This document shows, piece after piece, positions 35,112 through 43,904 of a stretch of DNA of 64,000 nucleotides (its first letter is position 1; every line of letters begins with the position of its first letter). A program made the position numbers and the translations under genes. Source of the DNA: Thiothrix sp. (GTDB lineage Bacteria; Pseudomonadota; Gammaproteobacteria; Thiotrichales; Thiotrichaceae); contig JAGRJD010000023.1 of assembly GCA_020442915.1 (NCBI GenBank), forward strand, positions 19,014-83,013, written 5' to 3'. The notes below the pieces were generated by a model, which was not told where the DNA came from, ran no database searches, and worked only from the letters and a program-made list of their open reading frames with translations.

Positions 35112-36581
35112 ATGAAGGATTTGAAGCAAAACACCAATCTTGACCGCCCGACGTTCATTATCCGGACCAAAAGCCTGCGTGACATTCTTGCCGACCTGCG
35201 CAAGGCGGAATTGTGGCTGACCATCGCGGCAGTGGCCGCCTTTCTGGCATCAGCTTTTTTTGTAGTCAAGTATTTTGTCGGCGGTGACCTGACGCCGGAG
35301 TCCTGGAGCAGCGAGCAGTGGATGAACGCTCTGCTGGGGCTGGGAATCACTGCGGTCATTACCTCGGCCCAGGCGTTTCTGTATGCTTCGGGTTACAAGG
35401 GACATGCGGCTGTGATTGCGACTTTTGTCGTGGTTTTCTTCGGGCTGTTTTCCGAGATTTCCCAGTCCATGGAGCGCGAAGATGCCACTGTGCGCCACCG
35501 TTCGGAAAATTCCGCCGTGTTTCAGGCCGCCCTGAACAGTATCGGTACGGTGGCCGGCACAGCCAATGCCATGTCACCGGAACAGAAGCAGCTGGCGGAT
35601 GCCCGTGCCGGTCTGAATTACTGGGAGGGGCTGAAAGCGCAGAAAAATGCTGTGCACCAGTCCGTCAAATATTCACACCGTACTATCGACCGTAACATCA
35701 CCGATTTCCGGCAGCAGATTGACTCCCTGTCCCGGCAGGTCGGGATGCAGGACCAGAACCGTTCCAGCCTGCTGGCCGGTGCCATCAATCAGGCAAAGGC
35801 ACTGGAATACGATGAAGACAAGCACTATGCCATGATCCGGCTGATCCGCAACCTGCTGGGTGTGACCGGCTTGTGGGCCTCGTTCCTGTTTTCCGTCATC
35901 ATTATCGGCACGTTTGAATATGCCTTTCATTTTGTCGGTGCGTATGTCGCGGACCACAAGCGGGCCCTGCTGCTGCTGGGCCGTGATGCAAATGGCAGCC
36001 GGATCCTGTCCGCAGTCCATGAGGCACCTCAGCCTGCTGGCGGGCCTCCGATTCCGGAGGATCATGGCAACCTGCTGCGTGACTCCTCTCTGGACTGGCT
36101 GACACCCGAATGCCAGCAACAGGTTCCGTCCGTCGGACTGGAGGAAGTGCCCCGCGCTACAGAGCGAACAGGAGTATCATCAGCCGCTGGTTCCCCTGTA
36201 GCTGCCGGGCCAGAATCCCATGAAGATGGAGCCGGTATCGGGCCGGAGATGGCCAGGGTACATGACCTGACCCAAAAGCGCTTTTACAAGATCATTTATA
36301 CCGATATCCGCAACAGTATCCTGAACGAGGAAATCAGGCCCACGGTACGTCCGGTCACGGAGGCCGTCACCGGCATCATCCGTGAAAAGGGGCAGGCCAT
36401 GGGTATCAATCCCGCCCAGGTCGGGAAACCGGAACGTCAACGCATCGCCCAGACCATTCTGGAGCAGCTGGAGCGGGAAAGTGTCCTGCTGCTGAATCAG
36501 GAAGGCGGGATTGGCAAGGCCAAGTATGTGCTGGCACCACGTTTCATGCGCAGTGCCCAAAGCACACACGCTGCCCTGTAA
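35112..36581 (+). CDS. Uncharacterised membrane protein with coiled coil and C-terminal helical domain
   Basis: From the ATG at 35112 (AGGAAAG upstream; a GTG at 35094 is possible) the product is 489 residues. Three helices in the first 115 residues, a predicted coiled coil (about 165-225, TIDRNITDFRQQIDSLSRQVG), a further helix pair ending GTFEYAFHFVGAYV, then a long soluble tail. The C-terminal 100 residues (LTQKRFYKIIYTDIRNSIL onwards) look like a winged-helix or helical domain. No family is recognised. The topology recalls membrane sensors or phage/plasmid-borne proteins, but evidence is thin. Confidence 0.6.
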   Translation: MKDLKQNTNLDRPTFIIRTKSLRDILADLRKAELWLTIAAVAAFLASAFFVVKYFVGGDLTPESWSSEQWMNALLGLGITAVITSAQAFLYASGYKGHAAVIATFVVVFFGLFSEISQSMEREDATVRHRSENSAVFQAALNSIGTVAGTANAMSPEQKQLADARAGLNYWEGLKAQKNAVHQSVKYSHRTIDRNITDFRQQIDSLSRQVGMQDQNRSSLLAGAINQAKALEYDEDKHYAMIRLIRNLLGVTGLWASFLFSVIIIGTFEYAFHFVGAYVADHKRALLLLGRDANGSRILSAVHEAPQPAGGPPIPEDHGNLLRDSSLDWLTPECQQQVPSVGLEEVPRATERTGVSSAAGSPVAAGPESHEDGAGIGPEMARVHDLTQKRFYKIIYTDIRNSILNEEIRPTVRPVTEAVTGIIREKGQAMGINPAQVGKPERQRIAQTILEQLERESVLLLNQEGGIGKAKYVLAPRFMRSAQSTHAAL

Positions 36582-36712
36582 TTGTCGACTGTACCGGTAC
36601 AATTTGTTTCCGGTCAGCATGAAAGCTGCGCCCTTGCCCTGTTTTCCCGTAACGTATCATGTCAGAATAACCTATAAATGAATGACAATGATTGAAATGA
36701 GCAGGCGCAGTC

Positions 36713-38113
36713 ATGTTGAGAATTTTTGCAGCGTTGCTGTTGGGGCTGGTTTTTACGCTACCGGTACAGTCCGATAACCAGAGTTATGGACCCATTGCCG
36801 AAAATGAGACGCTCTGGGTCGTGGCAGAAAAGCTGCTGCCGGATAACGGTATTACCGTGCAACAGATGATGCTGGCCATTTACCGCAAAAATACCCACGC
36901 CTTTGCTGCCAACAACATTAATTCCCTGATGAAGGGGGCTTACCTCATTGTACCGGATGCCGCCGAGGCCAGAGAGCTGGGGCGTGTGTCGGCCAGCAAG
37001 GAAGCACAGCGTCAGTACCAGCGCTGGAAGGCGGGCAAGTACAGTACCAACAGGAATCGCGCCTTGTTGCCGGAAGGTTTTACGCCGCCTGCCACCCGGG
37101 AAACCGCCGGTTCCGGTTTGCCTGAAACGGAGCCGGATGCCGTAAAAGCTGCTGCTGTACCAGATGCTGATACTGCAGTCCCGGCTGTTCCAGCCGTTGT
37201 CGCCGCCAGACCAGCCACGGCTTCAGGTCAGGAAACCACCCTTGAAACGGTTAAGCGTCTGCGTACGGAAGTGGCGACACTTAAGGACGAACTGGCCGCC
37301 ACCAAGGCGGAAAATGAACGTTTGTTGAGTGAGCTGACCATTCTGCGGAGTGTGCAGGCAGAGGCCAGGGTCCAGCAGGCTCCGGTTGACGAGGAAATAG
37401 CCAAACAGGTGCGTCTGCTGGAGTCCGAGCTGAATGAACTGAAATCCATTCTTGGTGCAAAAGATAACCATATCAAGACCTTGCAGGCAAATCTCAAAAG
37501 TGCCAGTGAAGCCATTAAATCCCAGCATGCCGACAACATGCGTCTTTATAACCTGCTCAAACAGGTCAGCCCTTCCAGTCTTCCGACAGAAGCGGCCCCG
37601 GATGAGGTTGTGCAGCCGCAATTGACGCTGGCTGCAGTAGAGCCGTCTCCTGCATTGTCCGATCCTGATTCACAAACCGGAACACCGGTGCAGGCACCGG
37701 AAAATCCGGCTCATGCGGCGGGTGCCGTCTGGGCGGATCAGGTCAGTCCGCAGGCCGGGAGTGACAGGGTTGCTGCCAAGCCGGAACAGTCACAGCCAAT
37801 CCGGCTCAGCCAGATAGTACCGGCTACTTCCGCTTCATCCGGTGATGGCATCATGTCATCCACGGTACAGCTTTCCATGGCTTCGGTGTCTCCGTTGGCC
37901 TGGGGTGTGGCCCTGTTATCGTTTCTGTTTGTGGTATATACAGCCTTGAAAGCATTTCTGCAGCACCGGGCGATGGTTCGTCTTGATCTGGAAACGGCGT
38001 GGGAGCAGCAAAAACAACGTCAGGAAGCCCTGAAATCCCGTGCCCAGCAGGATATTGTGCAGGCAAAGCCGGACCTGGTTGGGCCACATCAGGACCCTGA
38101 CTTCAATTTCTGA
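36713..38113 (+). CDS. FimV/HubP-like peptidoglycan-associated protein
   Basis: A 466-residue protein. A signal peptide (MLRIFAALLLGLVFTLPVQS) is followed by a FimV N-terminal/LysM-like segment (ENETLWVVAEKLLPDNGITVQQMMLAIYRKN, about residues 27-58), a coiled coil (about 180-280), an Ala/Pro/acidic low-complexity linker and a late membrane helix (about 400-420). This layout matches FimV/HubP polar organisers linked to twitching and type II secretion. The C-terminal FimV TPR domain is missing, so the protein is shorter than classical FimV (over 600 residues). It may function in polar or envelope organisation. Confidence 0.75.
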   Translation: MLRIFAALLLGLVFTLPVQSDNQSYGPIAENETLWVVAEKLLPDNGITVQQMMLAIYRKNTHAFAANNINSLMKGAYLIVPDAAEARELGRVSASKEAQRQYQRWKAGKYSTNRNRALLPEGFTPPATRETAGSGLPETEPDAVKAAAVPDADTAVPAVPAVVAARPATASGQETTLETVKRLRTEVATLKDELAATKAENERLLSELTILRSVQAEARVQQAPVDEEIAKQVRLLESELNELKSILGAKDNHIKTLQANLKSASEAIKSQHADNMRLYNLLKQVSPSSLPTEAAPDEVVQPQLTLAAVEPSPALSDPDSQTGTPVQAPENPAHAAGAVWADQVSPQAGSDRVAAKPEQSQPIRLSQIVPATSASSGDGIMSSTVQLSMASVSPLAWGVALLSFLFVVYTALKAFLQHRAMVRLDLETAWEQQKQRQEALKSRAQQDIVQAKPDLVGPHQDPDFNF

Positions 38114-38147
38114 GTAAAACAGTATGGATTCACGTGGAACCATGGCT

Positions 38148-38391
38148 TGTGGATAACTTCGTGATTGGCAATCAGCCTGAGTTATCCTGTTTCCGGTTCA
38201 ATGGCTCGTCTGCTATTTGCACCAGGGAATTTTCCATTTTTACGCTGTTTCCTGCTTGACTGGGCCTGCCCTGCTATCTTTCAGCCTTTATCCGGGGTCC
38301 CAGAAGGACAGCAAATTCCACTTTTGCATTTTTAGGTGACTGCTGGAGGGTATCTTATCAACAGTCAGCCTGTGGATAACTCTGTAGATAA
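38148..38391. other. DnaA-box cluster in a 392-bp intergenic region
   Basis: The gap 38114-38505 holds two perfect DnaA boxes, TGTGGATAA at 38148-38156 and 38371-38379. Two one-mismatch boxes, TTATCAACA (38355-38363) and TGTAGATAA (38383-38391), flank the second. Neighbours are a FimV-like gene and a PfkB kinase, not the dnaA/dnaN/rpmH/mnmG genes of a standard oriC. I see no AT-rich unwinding element with 13-mers. It could be a DnaA-titration or DnaA-regulated site. Confidence 0.5.
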
Positions 38392-38505
38392 TTGTTGTCG
38401 CCCCGACTCCGCTGCTATGCTTCGGCGACCATGCCTGAAAACTGCTGGAAAATCCCTGGCGCTTGCGGTACAAAGCCCCCATGCTGAATTTTGCAGGTTT
38501 GACTC

Positions 38506-39501
38506 ATGAGATATGATGTATACGGTATCGGGAACGCGCTGGTTGACAAGGAATTCGAGGTTTCAGATGCATTTCTTGCCGAGCAGGGCATTGAAAAAGG
38601 CTTTATGACCCTGATTGACGAGGACCGGCATCATCAACTGCTGGCCGAGTTGCAAAGCCGTTTTGGCCTGAAGCAGCGCACAGGTGGCGGCTCGGCAGCC
38701 AATACCATTGTGGCTGCCAGCCAGTTCGGTGCCAGCACCTTCTATGCCTGCAAGGTGGCAGATGACGAGTTTGGTGAATTTTACCGCCAGGACCTGGAAC
38801 AGGCTGGCGTTGACAACTGCCTGGAGCGGATCAATGTGGTCGGTAATACCGGCAAGTGCATGGTCATGATCACGCCGGATGCCGAGCGCACCATGAATAC
38901 CTATCTGGGCATAACCACCGATTTTTCCATGGCCGAGCTGGATCTGGAGGCTCTGAAACAGGCGCGTTACCTGTATTGGGAAGGCTATCTGGTCACTTCC
39001 GATACGTCACGGGCCGCTGTGCTGGCAGCACGCCGGTTGGCCGCCGAACAGGGTATCAAAACTGCCATGACCTTCTCTGATCCCTCCATGGTGACTTATT
39101 TCCGGGACGGTGTGGCTGAACTGCTGGGTGATGGTGTTGATATTCTTTTCTGTAATACCGAAGAGGCACAGACTTTCACCGGGACCGACAATCTGGATGC
39201 TGCGATAGCAGCCCTCAAACCCTGTGCTGGCAGACTGGTGATCACCCTGGGCAGTAAGGGAGCCATGGTGGTCAATGGTCAGGGACGGATCAGCATTGAT
39301 CCCCATCCGGTACGGGCTATTGATACCAACGGTGCCGGTGACATGTTCGCGGGTGCCTTTCTGTATGCCATCAGTCAGGGAATGGATGATGCCAGTGCAG
39401 GTCGACTTGCCAGTCTGGCTGCCAGCCGCATTGTTTCTGTTTATGGTACTCGGCTGAGCCGTGCGGTACATGCTGAACTGTTGTCCGCTATTCAGGGATG
39501 A
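38506..39501 (+). CDS. PfkB-family carbohydrate/adenosine kinase
   Basis: A 331-residue protein. The glycine-rich TGGGSAANT (about residues 60-68) and the catalytic NGAGDMFAGAF (Asp near residue 281) are the two PfkB signatures. Sequence and length resemble the adenosine-kinase-like group seen in gammaproteobacteria, close to ribokinase. It phosphorylates a sugar or nucleoside with ATP. It is divergent from nothing and reads alone; the convergent neighbour is a methyltransferase. The 392-bp upstream region contains DnaA boxes. Confidence 0.88.
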   Translation: MRYDVYGIGNALVDKEFEVSDAFLAEQGIEKGFMTLIDEDRHHQLLAELQSRFGLKQRTGGGSAANTIVAASQFGASTFYACKVADDEFGEFYRQDLEQAGVDNCLERINVVGNTGKCMVMITPDAERTMNTYLGITTDFSMAELDLEALKQARYLYWEGYLVTSDTSRAAVLAARRLAAEQGIKTAMTFSDPSMVTYFRDGVAELLGDGVDILFCNTEEAQTFTGTDNLDAAIAALKPCAGRLVITLGSKGAMVVNGQGRISIDPHPVRAIDTNGAGDMFAGAFLYAISQGMDDASAGRLASLAASRIVSVYGTRLSRAVHAELLSAIQG

Positions 39502-39559
39502 GCGTCCCCTGGGCCAGCCCGGTGGGCAGAACGGCACGGGCAGGGTCTCTGGTTGCCGG

Positions 39560-40162
39560 TCAGCCCTGCTTTTCGGCAAATGAGACGGTATAGTTTTTGC
39601 CCTGTTTGAGCTTTTTGAAGTTGCCGAATATCTCATTCAGGTTGCGCTTCATGTATTCGCGCAACCCGTTGATGGTCACCAGATAAATCCGCCCGTCCGG
39701 TTTGAGGTGGTGATGGGCATCGTGCAGCATGATACGGGTCATTTCGTTACCGACTTTGGCAGGTACATTGGAGGCTACCACATTGAAGCGCCGGGCCGGG
39801 TCGATGTGCTGGAAGGCATTGCTCAGCATGGCCTCAGCGTTGCCGATCCGGTTCAGGTGTGCATTGCGATTGCTGTATTCCACGGCCATGAAGTCCCGAT
39901 CCACCATCAGCGTTTTGCCCTGTGGCGCCAATCGGGCCAGTGCCAGCCCGATCGGGCCATAGCCGCAGCCCAGATCGAAACAGTCATCCGTCGGTTCGAT
40001 GGCCACATACTTCAGCAATAACCGGGTCCCTTCATCAATTTCACGGGGTGAGAAAATGCCCCAGGTACTGGCGAACTGCAGGGAGTGACCACACAGTTCG
40101 GTCTCAAAATGAATGTCTTTGCGCAGTTGCTTCAGGCTGTCAGGGGGGCGGATGTTGTTCAT
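39560..40162 (-). CDS. RsmC-like class I SAM methyltransferase
   Basis: A 200-residue methyltransferase. The SAM motif I is CFDLGCGYGPIGLALARLAP (about 61-80) and motif II is acidic (LMVDRD). The motif IV of RsmC-type MTases, normally NPPFH, is SNVPAKVGNE here, so the target is probably not the same base or may be a different substrate. The start overlaps the purK stop by 4 bases (ATGA). It therefore belongs to the purE-purK transcript. Confidence 0.8.
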   Translation of the reverse strand: MNNIRPPDSLKQLRKDIHFETELCGHSLQFASTWGIFSPREIDEGTRLLLKYVAIEPTDDCFDLGCGYGPIGLALARLAPQGKTLMVDRDFMAVEYSNRNAHLNRIGNAEAMLSNAFQHIDPARRFNVVASNVPAKVGNEMTRIMLHDAHHHLKPDGRIYLVTINGLREYMKRNLNEIFGNFKKLKQGKNYTVSFAEKQG

Positions 40163-41304
40163 GCTTTCTGCCCCGGTGCTGCTTCCAGTGCCTCAAACAG
40201 GCGTTCTGCCTCAGCCAGTGCCGTATCCATATCCGGGTTAAGTACACAGAAATGCCCCATTTTTCGCCCCCGGCGTGCGGTTTTCTTGCCGTACAGGTGC
40301 AGTCGGGTACCGGTACTGGCCATCAGGGGAGTCCAGTCCGGCTGGTCGCTGCCCCACAGCTCGCCCAGCAGGTTGACCATCACCACCGGGGTATGCTGGC
40401 GCACCTCTCCAAACGGCAACTCACACACCATGCGCACCTGTTGTTCAAACTGTGAGCTGATGCAGGCATCCAGGGTGTAGTGGCCGCTGTTATGGGTCCG
40501 GGGCGCCATTTCATTCACCAGCAGCTCCCCTTGGGTGGTCACGAAAAACTCCACTGCCAGCACACCGACAAAGTCCAGTTTGTCGGCAATGCGTCGGGCC
40601 GCAGCCTGAGCTGAGTCCGCCAGCTCCGGATCAATACGTGCCGGGACGATACTCTGGTGCAGAATACCGTGGCGGTGCCGGTTTTCAGCTACCGGAAAAC
40701 AGCAGGTTTCACCCGCCAGGTTGCGCGCCAGTATCACTGAAATCTCACGGGCCAACTCCACCCGCTGTTCCAGCACGCAGGCAACCTGTCCCAGACGCTC
40801 GAAACCCTGAACCGCTTCTTCGACCGAGTTGACACGTACCTGCCCCTTGCCGTCGTAGCCCAGCCGGGCGGTTTTGAGAATGGCGGGGAAAGTCAGCACC
40901 TCTGCTGCCGTGCTGAGGTCTGCTGCTGTATGTACGGCCAGAAACGGTACCGGCAGCAGGCCGCAGGTACGGAAAAACGCCTTTTCGGTGATGCGATCCT
41001 GTGCCACCTGAACTGCAGCGGCTGAGGGTCTGACCGGACAGTGGTGGGCCAGAAATTCCAGGGTGGCTGCCGGTATGTTTTCAAACTCGGTGCTGATCAC
41101 ATCACATTTTTCCGCAAAGGCGGTGAGTATCGACTCGTCATCATAGGCACCGATGAAATGCCGGTCAGCCACCTGTCCCGCCGGACTCAGCGGGTCCGGT
41201 TCCAGCACCAGCACCCGGTAGCCCATACGCCGCGCTTCAATGGCAAACATCCTTCCCAACTGCCCGCCTCCGAGCATGCCGATGGTTGATCCTGGTAGTA
41301 ACAT
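40159..41304 (-). CDS. purK: N5-carboxyaminoimidazole ribonucleotide synthase
   Basis: From the ATG at 41304 (AAGAGAA upstream) the product is 381 residues. MLLPGSTIGMLGGGQLGRMFAIEA is the PurK N-terminus; the ATP-grasp core includes AILKTARLGYDGKGQ and ends with EFFVTTQGELLVNEMAPRTHNSGHYT. PurK carboxylates AIR to N5-CAIR in purine synthesis using ATP and bicarbonate. It follows purE by 32 bases and precedes the RsmC-like gene. Confidence 0.95.
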   Translation of the reverse strand: MLLPGSTIGMLGGGQLGRMFAIEARRMGYRVLVLEPDPLSPAGQVADRHFIGAYDDESILTAFAEKCDVISTEFENIPAATLEFLAHHCPVRPSAAAVQVAQDRITEKAFFRTCGLLPVPFLAVHTAADLSTAAEVLTFPAILKTARLGYDGKGQVRVNSVEEAVQGFERLGQVACVLEQRVELAREISVILARNLAGETCCFPVAENRHRHGILHQSIVPARIDPELADSAQAAARRIADKLDFVGVLAVEFFVTTQGELLVNEMAPRTHNSGHYTLDACISSQFEQQVRMVCELPFGEVRQHTPVVMVNLLGELWGSDQPDWTPLMASTGTRLHLYGKKTARRGRKMGHFCVLNPDMDTALAEAERLFEALEAAPGQKA

Positions 41305-41336
41305 GACTGGTTCTCTTGTGGTTTTGTGGCCCATTT

Positions 41337-41828
41337 TCAGTTTGCCGGTGGCAGGGCCATATTCAGGGCCATATCGCGCTGCCGGGCCCGGAAGGCCCGC
41401 AGTTTTTCCACCAGTGCCGGATTGGTCGCTGCCAGCAGGGCAATGGCGAACAGGGCCGCATTGGCGGCACCAGCCTCGCCGATGGCAAACGTGGCGACCG
41501 GAATACCTTTGGGCATCTGCACAATGGAATAGAGCGAATCCTGTCCACTGAGGTAACGGCTGGGGACCGGCACGCCCAGTACCGGCACGGTGGTCTTGGC
41601 CGCCAGCATGCCCGGCAGATGAGCCGCGCCACCCGCACCGGCAATAATGCATTGCAGCCCGCGCTGTCTGGCGGTGTCGGCATACTCAAACAGCAGGTCC
41701 GGGGTCCGGTGGGCGGAAACGACCCGGTATTCATGGGCCACTCCGAATTGTTCCAGCTGTTCAACGGCCTGTGACATGATTTTCCAGTCACTGCTGCTGC
41801 CCATGACAACCCCTACTTCTGCCTGCAT
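41337..41828 (-). CDS. purE: N5-CAIR mutase
   Basis: A 163-residue protein. [11 protein letters not shown] at the N-terminus, then [13 protein letters not shown] and [26 protein letters not shown], are class I PurE motifs. It converts N5-CAIR, made by PurK, to CAIR. The order purE-purK is the classic bacterial arrangement; purC is divergent 71 bases away, so three purine genes share one promoter region. Confidence 0.96.
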   Translation of the reverse strand: MQAEVGVVMGSSSDWKIMSQAVEQLEQFGVAHEYRVVSAHRTPDLLFEYADTARQRGLQCIIAGAGGAAHLPGMLAAKTTVPVLGVPVPSRYLSGQDSLYSIVQMPKGIPVATFAIGEAGAANAALFAIALLAATNPALVEKLRAFRARQRDMALNMALPPAN

Positions 41829-41899
41829 GTCGAGCCCCCTTGCGCAACGAAAAATCTGCTAGTATAGCGCCAGCTTTTAACTCGCACCATCATGAAACC

Positions 41900-42811
41900 A
41901 TGGATATGTTATCAGACCCGTTGACTCAGGTTCCCGCGCTGCAGGAAACCCGGATTGATTCCCTGCCGCTGCTGGCGCGTGGCAAAGTGCGTGACATTTA
42001 CGCCGTGGATGAGCGCCACCTGCTGATTGTGGCTACGGATCGCCTGTCGGCGTTCGATGTCATTCTGCCGACCCCGATTCCGGGCAAGGGCATCCTCCTG
42101 ACCCGGATCACCGAATTCTGGTTCCGTTTGCTGGCTGATGTGGTACCCAACCACCTGAGCGGCAGAACCCTGGATGAGCTGCCATTGACAGTGGCAGAAA
42201 AACAGCAGCTGACCGGACGCAGCATGATTGTGAGGCGCCTGCGCCCACTGCCGGTGGAAGCGATTGTGCGTGGCTATCTGATCGGGTCGGGCTGGAAGGA
42301 TTATCAGGCGACAGGAGCGGTTTGTGGTATTGCCTTGCCCCGGAATATCCCGCTGGCAGGCCGGCTGCCTGAACCCGTTTTCACGCCGTCAACCAAGGCA
42401 GCGGTCGGAGGGCATGACATCAACATTGACCTGCCTCACATGGAACGGCTGCTGGGTACGGATTTGAGCCGGCAGGTGATCACGGCCAGCCAGGAGCTTT
42501 ACCGGCGTGCAGCTGAATATGCACAGGTGCGGGGGATTATTATTGCCGATACCAAGTTTGAGTTCGGTCTGGATGAAAATGACCAGCTGGTGCTGATGGA
42601 TGAAATCCTCACCCCGGATTCATCCCGTTTCTGGCCACAGGCCCAATACCAGCCGGGAACCAGCCCCCCCTCGTTCGACAAGCAGTTTGTCCGTGATTAT
42701 CTTGAGTCCCTGGATTGGGACAAAACGGCACCCGGGCCGGAAATTCCCATGCAGATTGTCGGAAAAACTGCTGAAAAATATCTGGAAGTGGTTAAACTGC
42801 TGACCCGCTGA
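41900..42811 (+). CDS. purC: SAICAR synthetase
   Basis: From the ATG at 41900 the product is 303 residues; an ATG two codons later and a TTG further upstream are alternatives. [32 protein letters not shown] and the C-terminal [20 protein letters not shown] are typical of the longer SAICAR-synthetase form. It joins aspartate to CAIR. It is divergent from purE over 71 bases; a TAGTATAGC there could be a -10. No PurR-type box was found. Confidence 0.94.
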   Translation: MDMLSDPLTQVPALQETRIDSLPLLARGKVRDIYAVDERHLLIVATDRLSAFDVILPTPIPGKGILLTRITEFWFRLLADVVPNHLSGRTLDELPLTVAEKQQLTGRSMIVRRLRPLPVEAIVRGYLIGSGWKDYQATGAVCGIALPRNIPLAGRLPEPVFTPSTKAAVGGHDINIDLPHMERLLGTDLSRQVITASQELYRRAAEYAQVRGIIIADTKFEFGLDENDQLVLMDEILTPDSSRFWPQAQYQPGTSPPSFDKQFVRDYLESLDWDKTAPGPEIPMQIVGKTAEKYLEVVKLLTR

Positions 42812-42854
42812 CCTGTCATTTTTCGCCATCTGTATTTGGGCTTGGGGGCTTTAT

Positions 42855-43889
42855 ATGCGCGTACTTGTTACCGGTGCTGCCGGATTCATTGGCATGCACA
42901 CGGCCCTGCGTCTGCTGGCGCGGGGTGATGAAGTGGTCGGACTGGACAATCTGAATGATTATTATGCGGTTTCCCTGAAGCAGGACCGGCTGAAACACAT
43001 CGAAACCCTGTTTCCCGACCAGGCTGCGGATGAGCGTTACCGCTTTGTCAGACTGGATCTGGCGGATCAGGCCGGGATGCAGCAGCTGTTTGCCGGACAG
43101 GGTTTTGATGCCGTGATCAATCTGGCCGCTCAGGCCGGCGTGCGCTATTCGATCGAAAACCCGCTGGCCTACATCAACAGCAATATCACCGGTTTTGCCC
43201 ATGTGCTTGAGGGATGCCGGCACCATGGAATCAAACATCTGGTCTATGCTTCCTCCAGTTCGGTCTACGGGGCCAACCAGTCCATGCCCTTTTCCGTGCA
43301 TGACAATGTCGATCATCCGCTTTCACTGTATGCGGCTTCAAAGAAGTCCAACGAACTGATGGCCCATACCTATTCCCACCTTTACCAGCTGCCGACCACC
43401 GGCCTGCGTTTTTTCACCGTGTATGGTCCCTGGGGGCGGCCTGACATGGCGTTGTTTCTGTTTACCCGTGCCATTCTGGCCGGTGAAAAGCTCAATGTGT
43501 TCAATTATGGCCGACATAAGCGCGATTTTACCTATATTGATGACATCACAGAGGGGATAATACGGGTATTGGACCGTCCGGCAGCAGGCAACCCCCTTTG
43601 GGACGGAAATCATCCTGATCCGGGAACCAGCAGGGCTCCATGGCGCGTCTACAATATAGGGAACCAACGCCCGGTCGAGTTGATGGATTACATTGCTGCC
43701 ATCGAAAACGCTCTGGGAAAAAAGGCTGCAATGAATCTGCTTCCCCTGCAGCCCGGTGATGTTCCGGATACCTTTGCCGATGTCGAGGCACTGGTTGAGG
43801 ATACGGGTTACCGGCCATCCATGTCAGTTGAAGATGGCATCAGCCGGTTTGTTGAGTGGTATCGTGGTTACTATGGTACCGAGTGCTGA
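42855..43889 (+). CDS. NAD-dependent epimerase, UDP-glucuronate 4-epimerase-like
   Basis: A 344-residue extended SDR. The NAD site GAAGFIG is at residues 7-13, the Tyr159/Lys163 pair is in [10 protein letters not shown], and the stretch [18 protein letters not shown] plus [16 protein letters not shown] match UDP-glucuronate 4-epimerases (about 335 residues). It would supply UDP-galacturonate for surface polysaccharide. No glycosyltransferase neighbours are present, which is unusual for this family. It sits 43 bases after purC and 15 before the GspC-like gene. Confidence 0.85.
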   Translation: MRVLVTGAAGFIGMHTALRLLARGDEVVGLDNLNDYYAVSLKQDRLKHIETLFPDQAADERYRFVRLDLADQAGMQQLFAGQGFDAVINLAAQAGVRYSIENPLAYINSNITGFAHVLEGCRHHGIKHLVYASSSSVYGANQSMPFSVHDNVDHPLSLYAASKKSNELMAHTYSHLYQLPTTGLRFFTVYGPWGRPDMALFLFTRAILAGEKLNVFNYGRHKRDFTYIDDITEGIIRVLDRPAAGNPLWDGNHPDPGTSRAPWRVYNIGNQRPVELMDYIAAIENALGKKAAMNLLPLQPGDVPDTFADVEALVEDTGYRPSMSVEDGISRFVEWYRGYYGTEC

Positions 43890-43904
43890 ATTTCCAGGAA
43901 GGTT

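Noticed and set aside
33162..36581. Prophage or integrated element around the LexA-type gene
   Set aside because: No integrase, structural phage genes, tRNA or direct-repeat ends are present, so only an unusual gene group can be claimed.
38114..38505. Chromosomal replication origin
   Set aside because: DnaA boxes are present, but there is no clear AT-rich unwinding region and no dnaA, dnaN, rpmH or mnmG neighbour. Only a DnaA-binding region is supported.
41829..41899. PurR operator or purine riboswitch between purE and purC
   Set aside because: No ACGCAAACGTTTGCGT-like palindrome or purine-aptamer fold is visible in the 71 bases.
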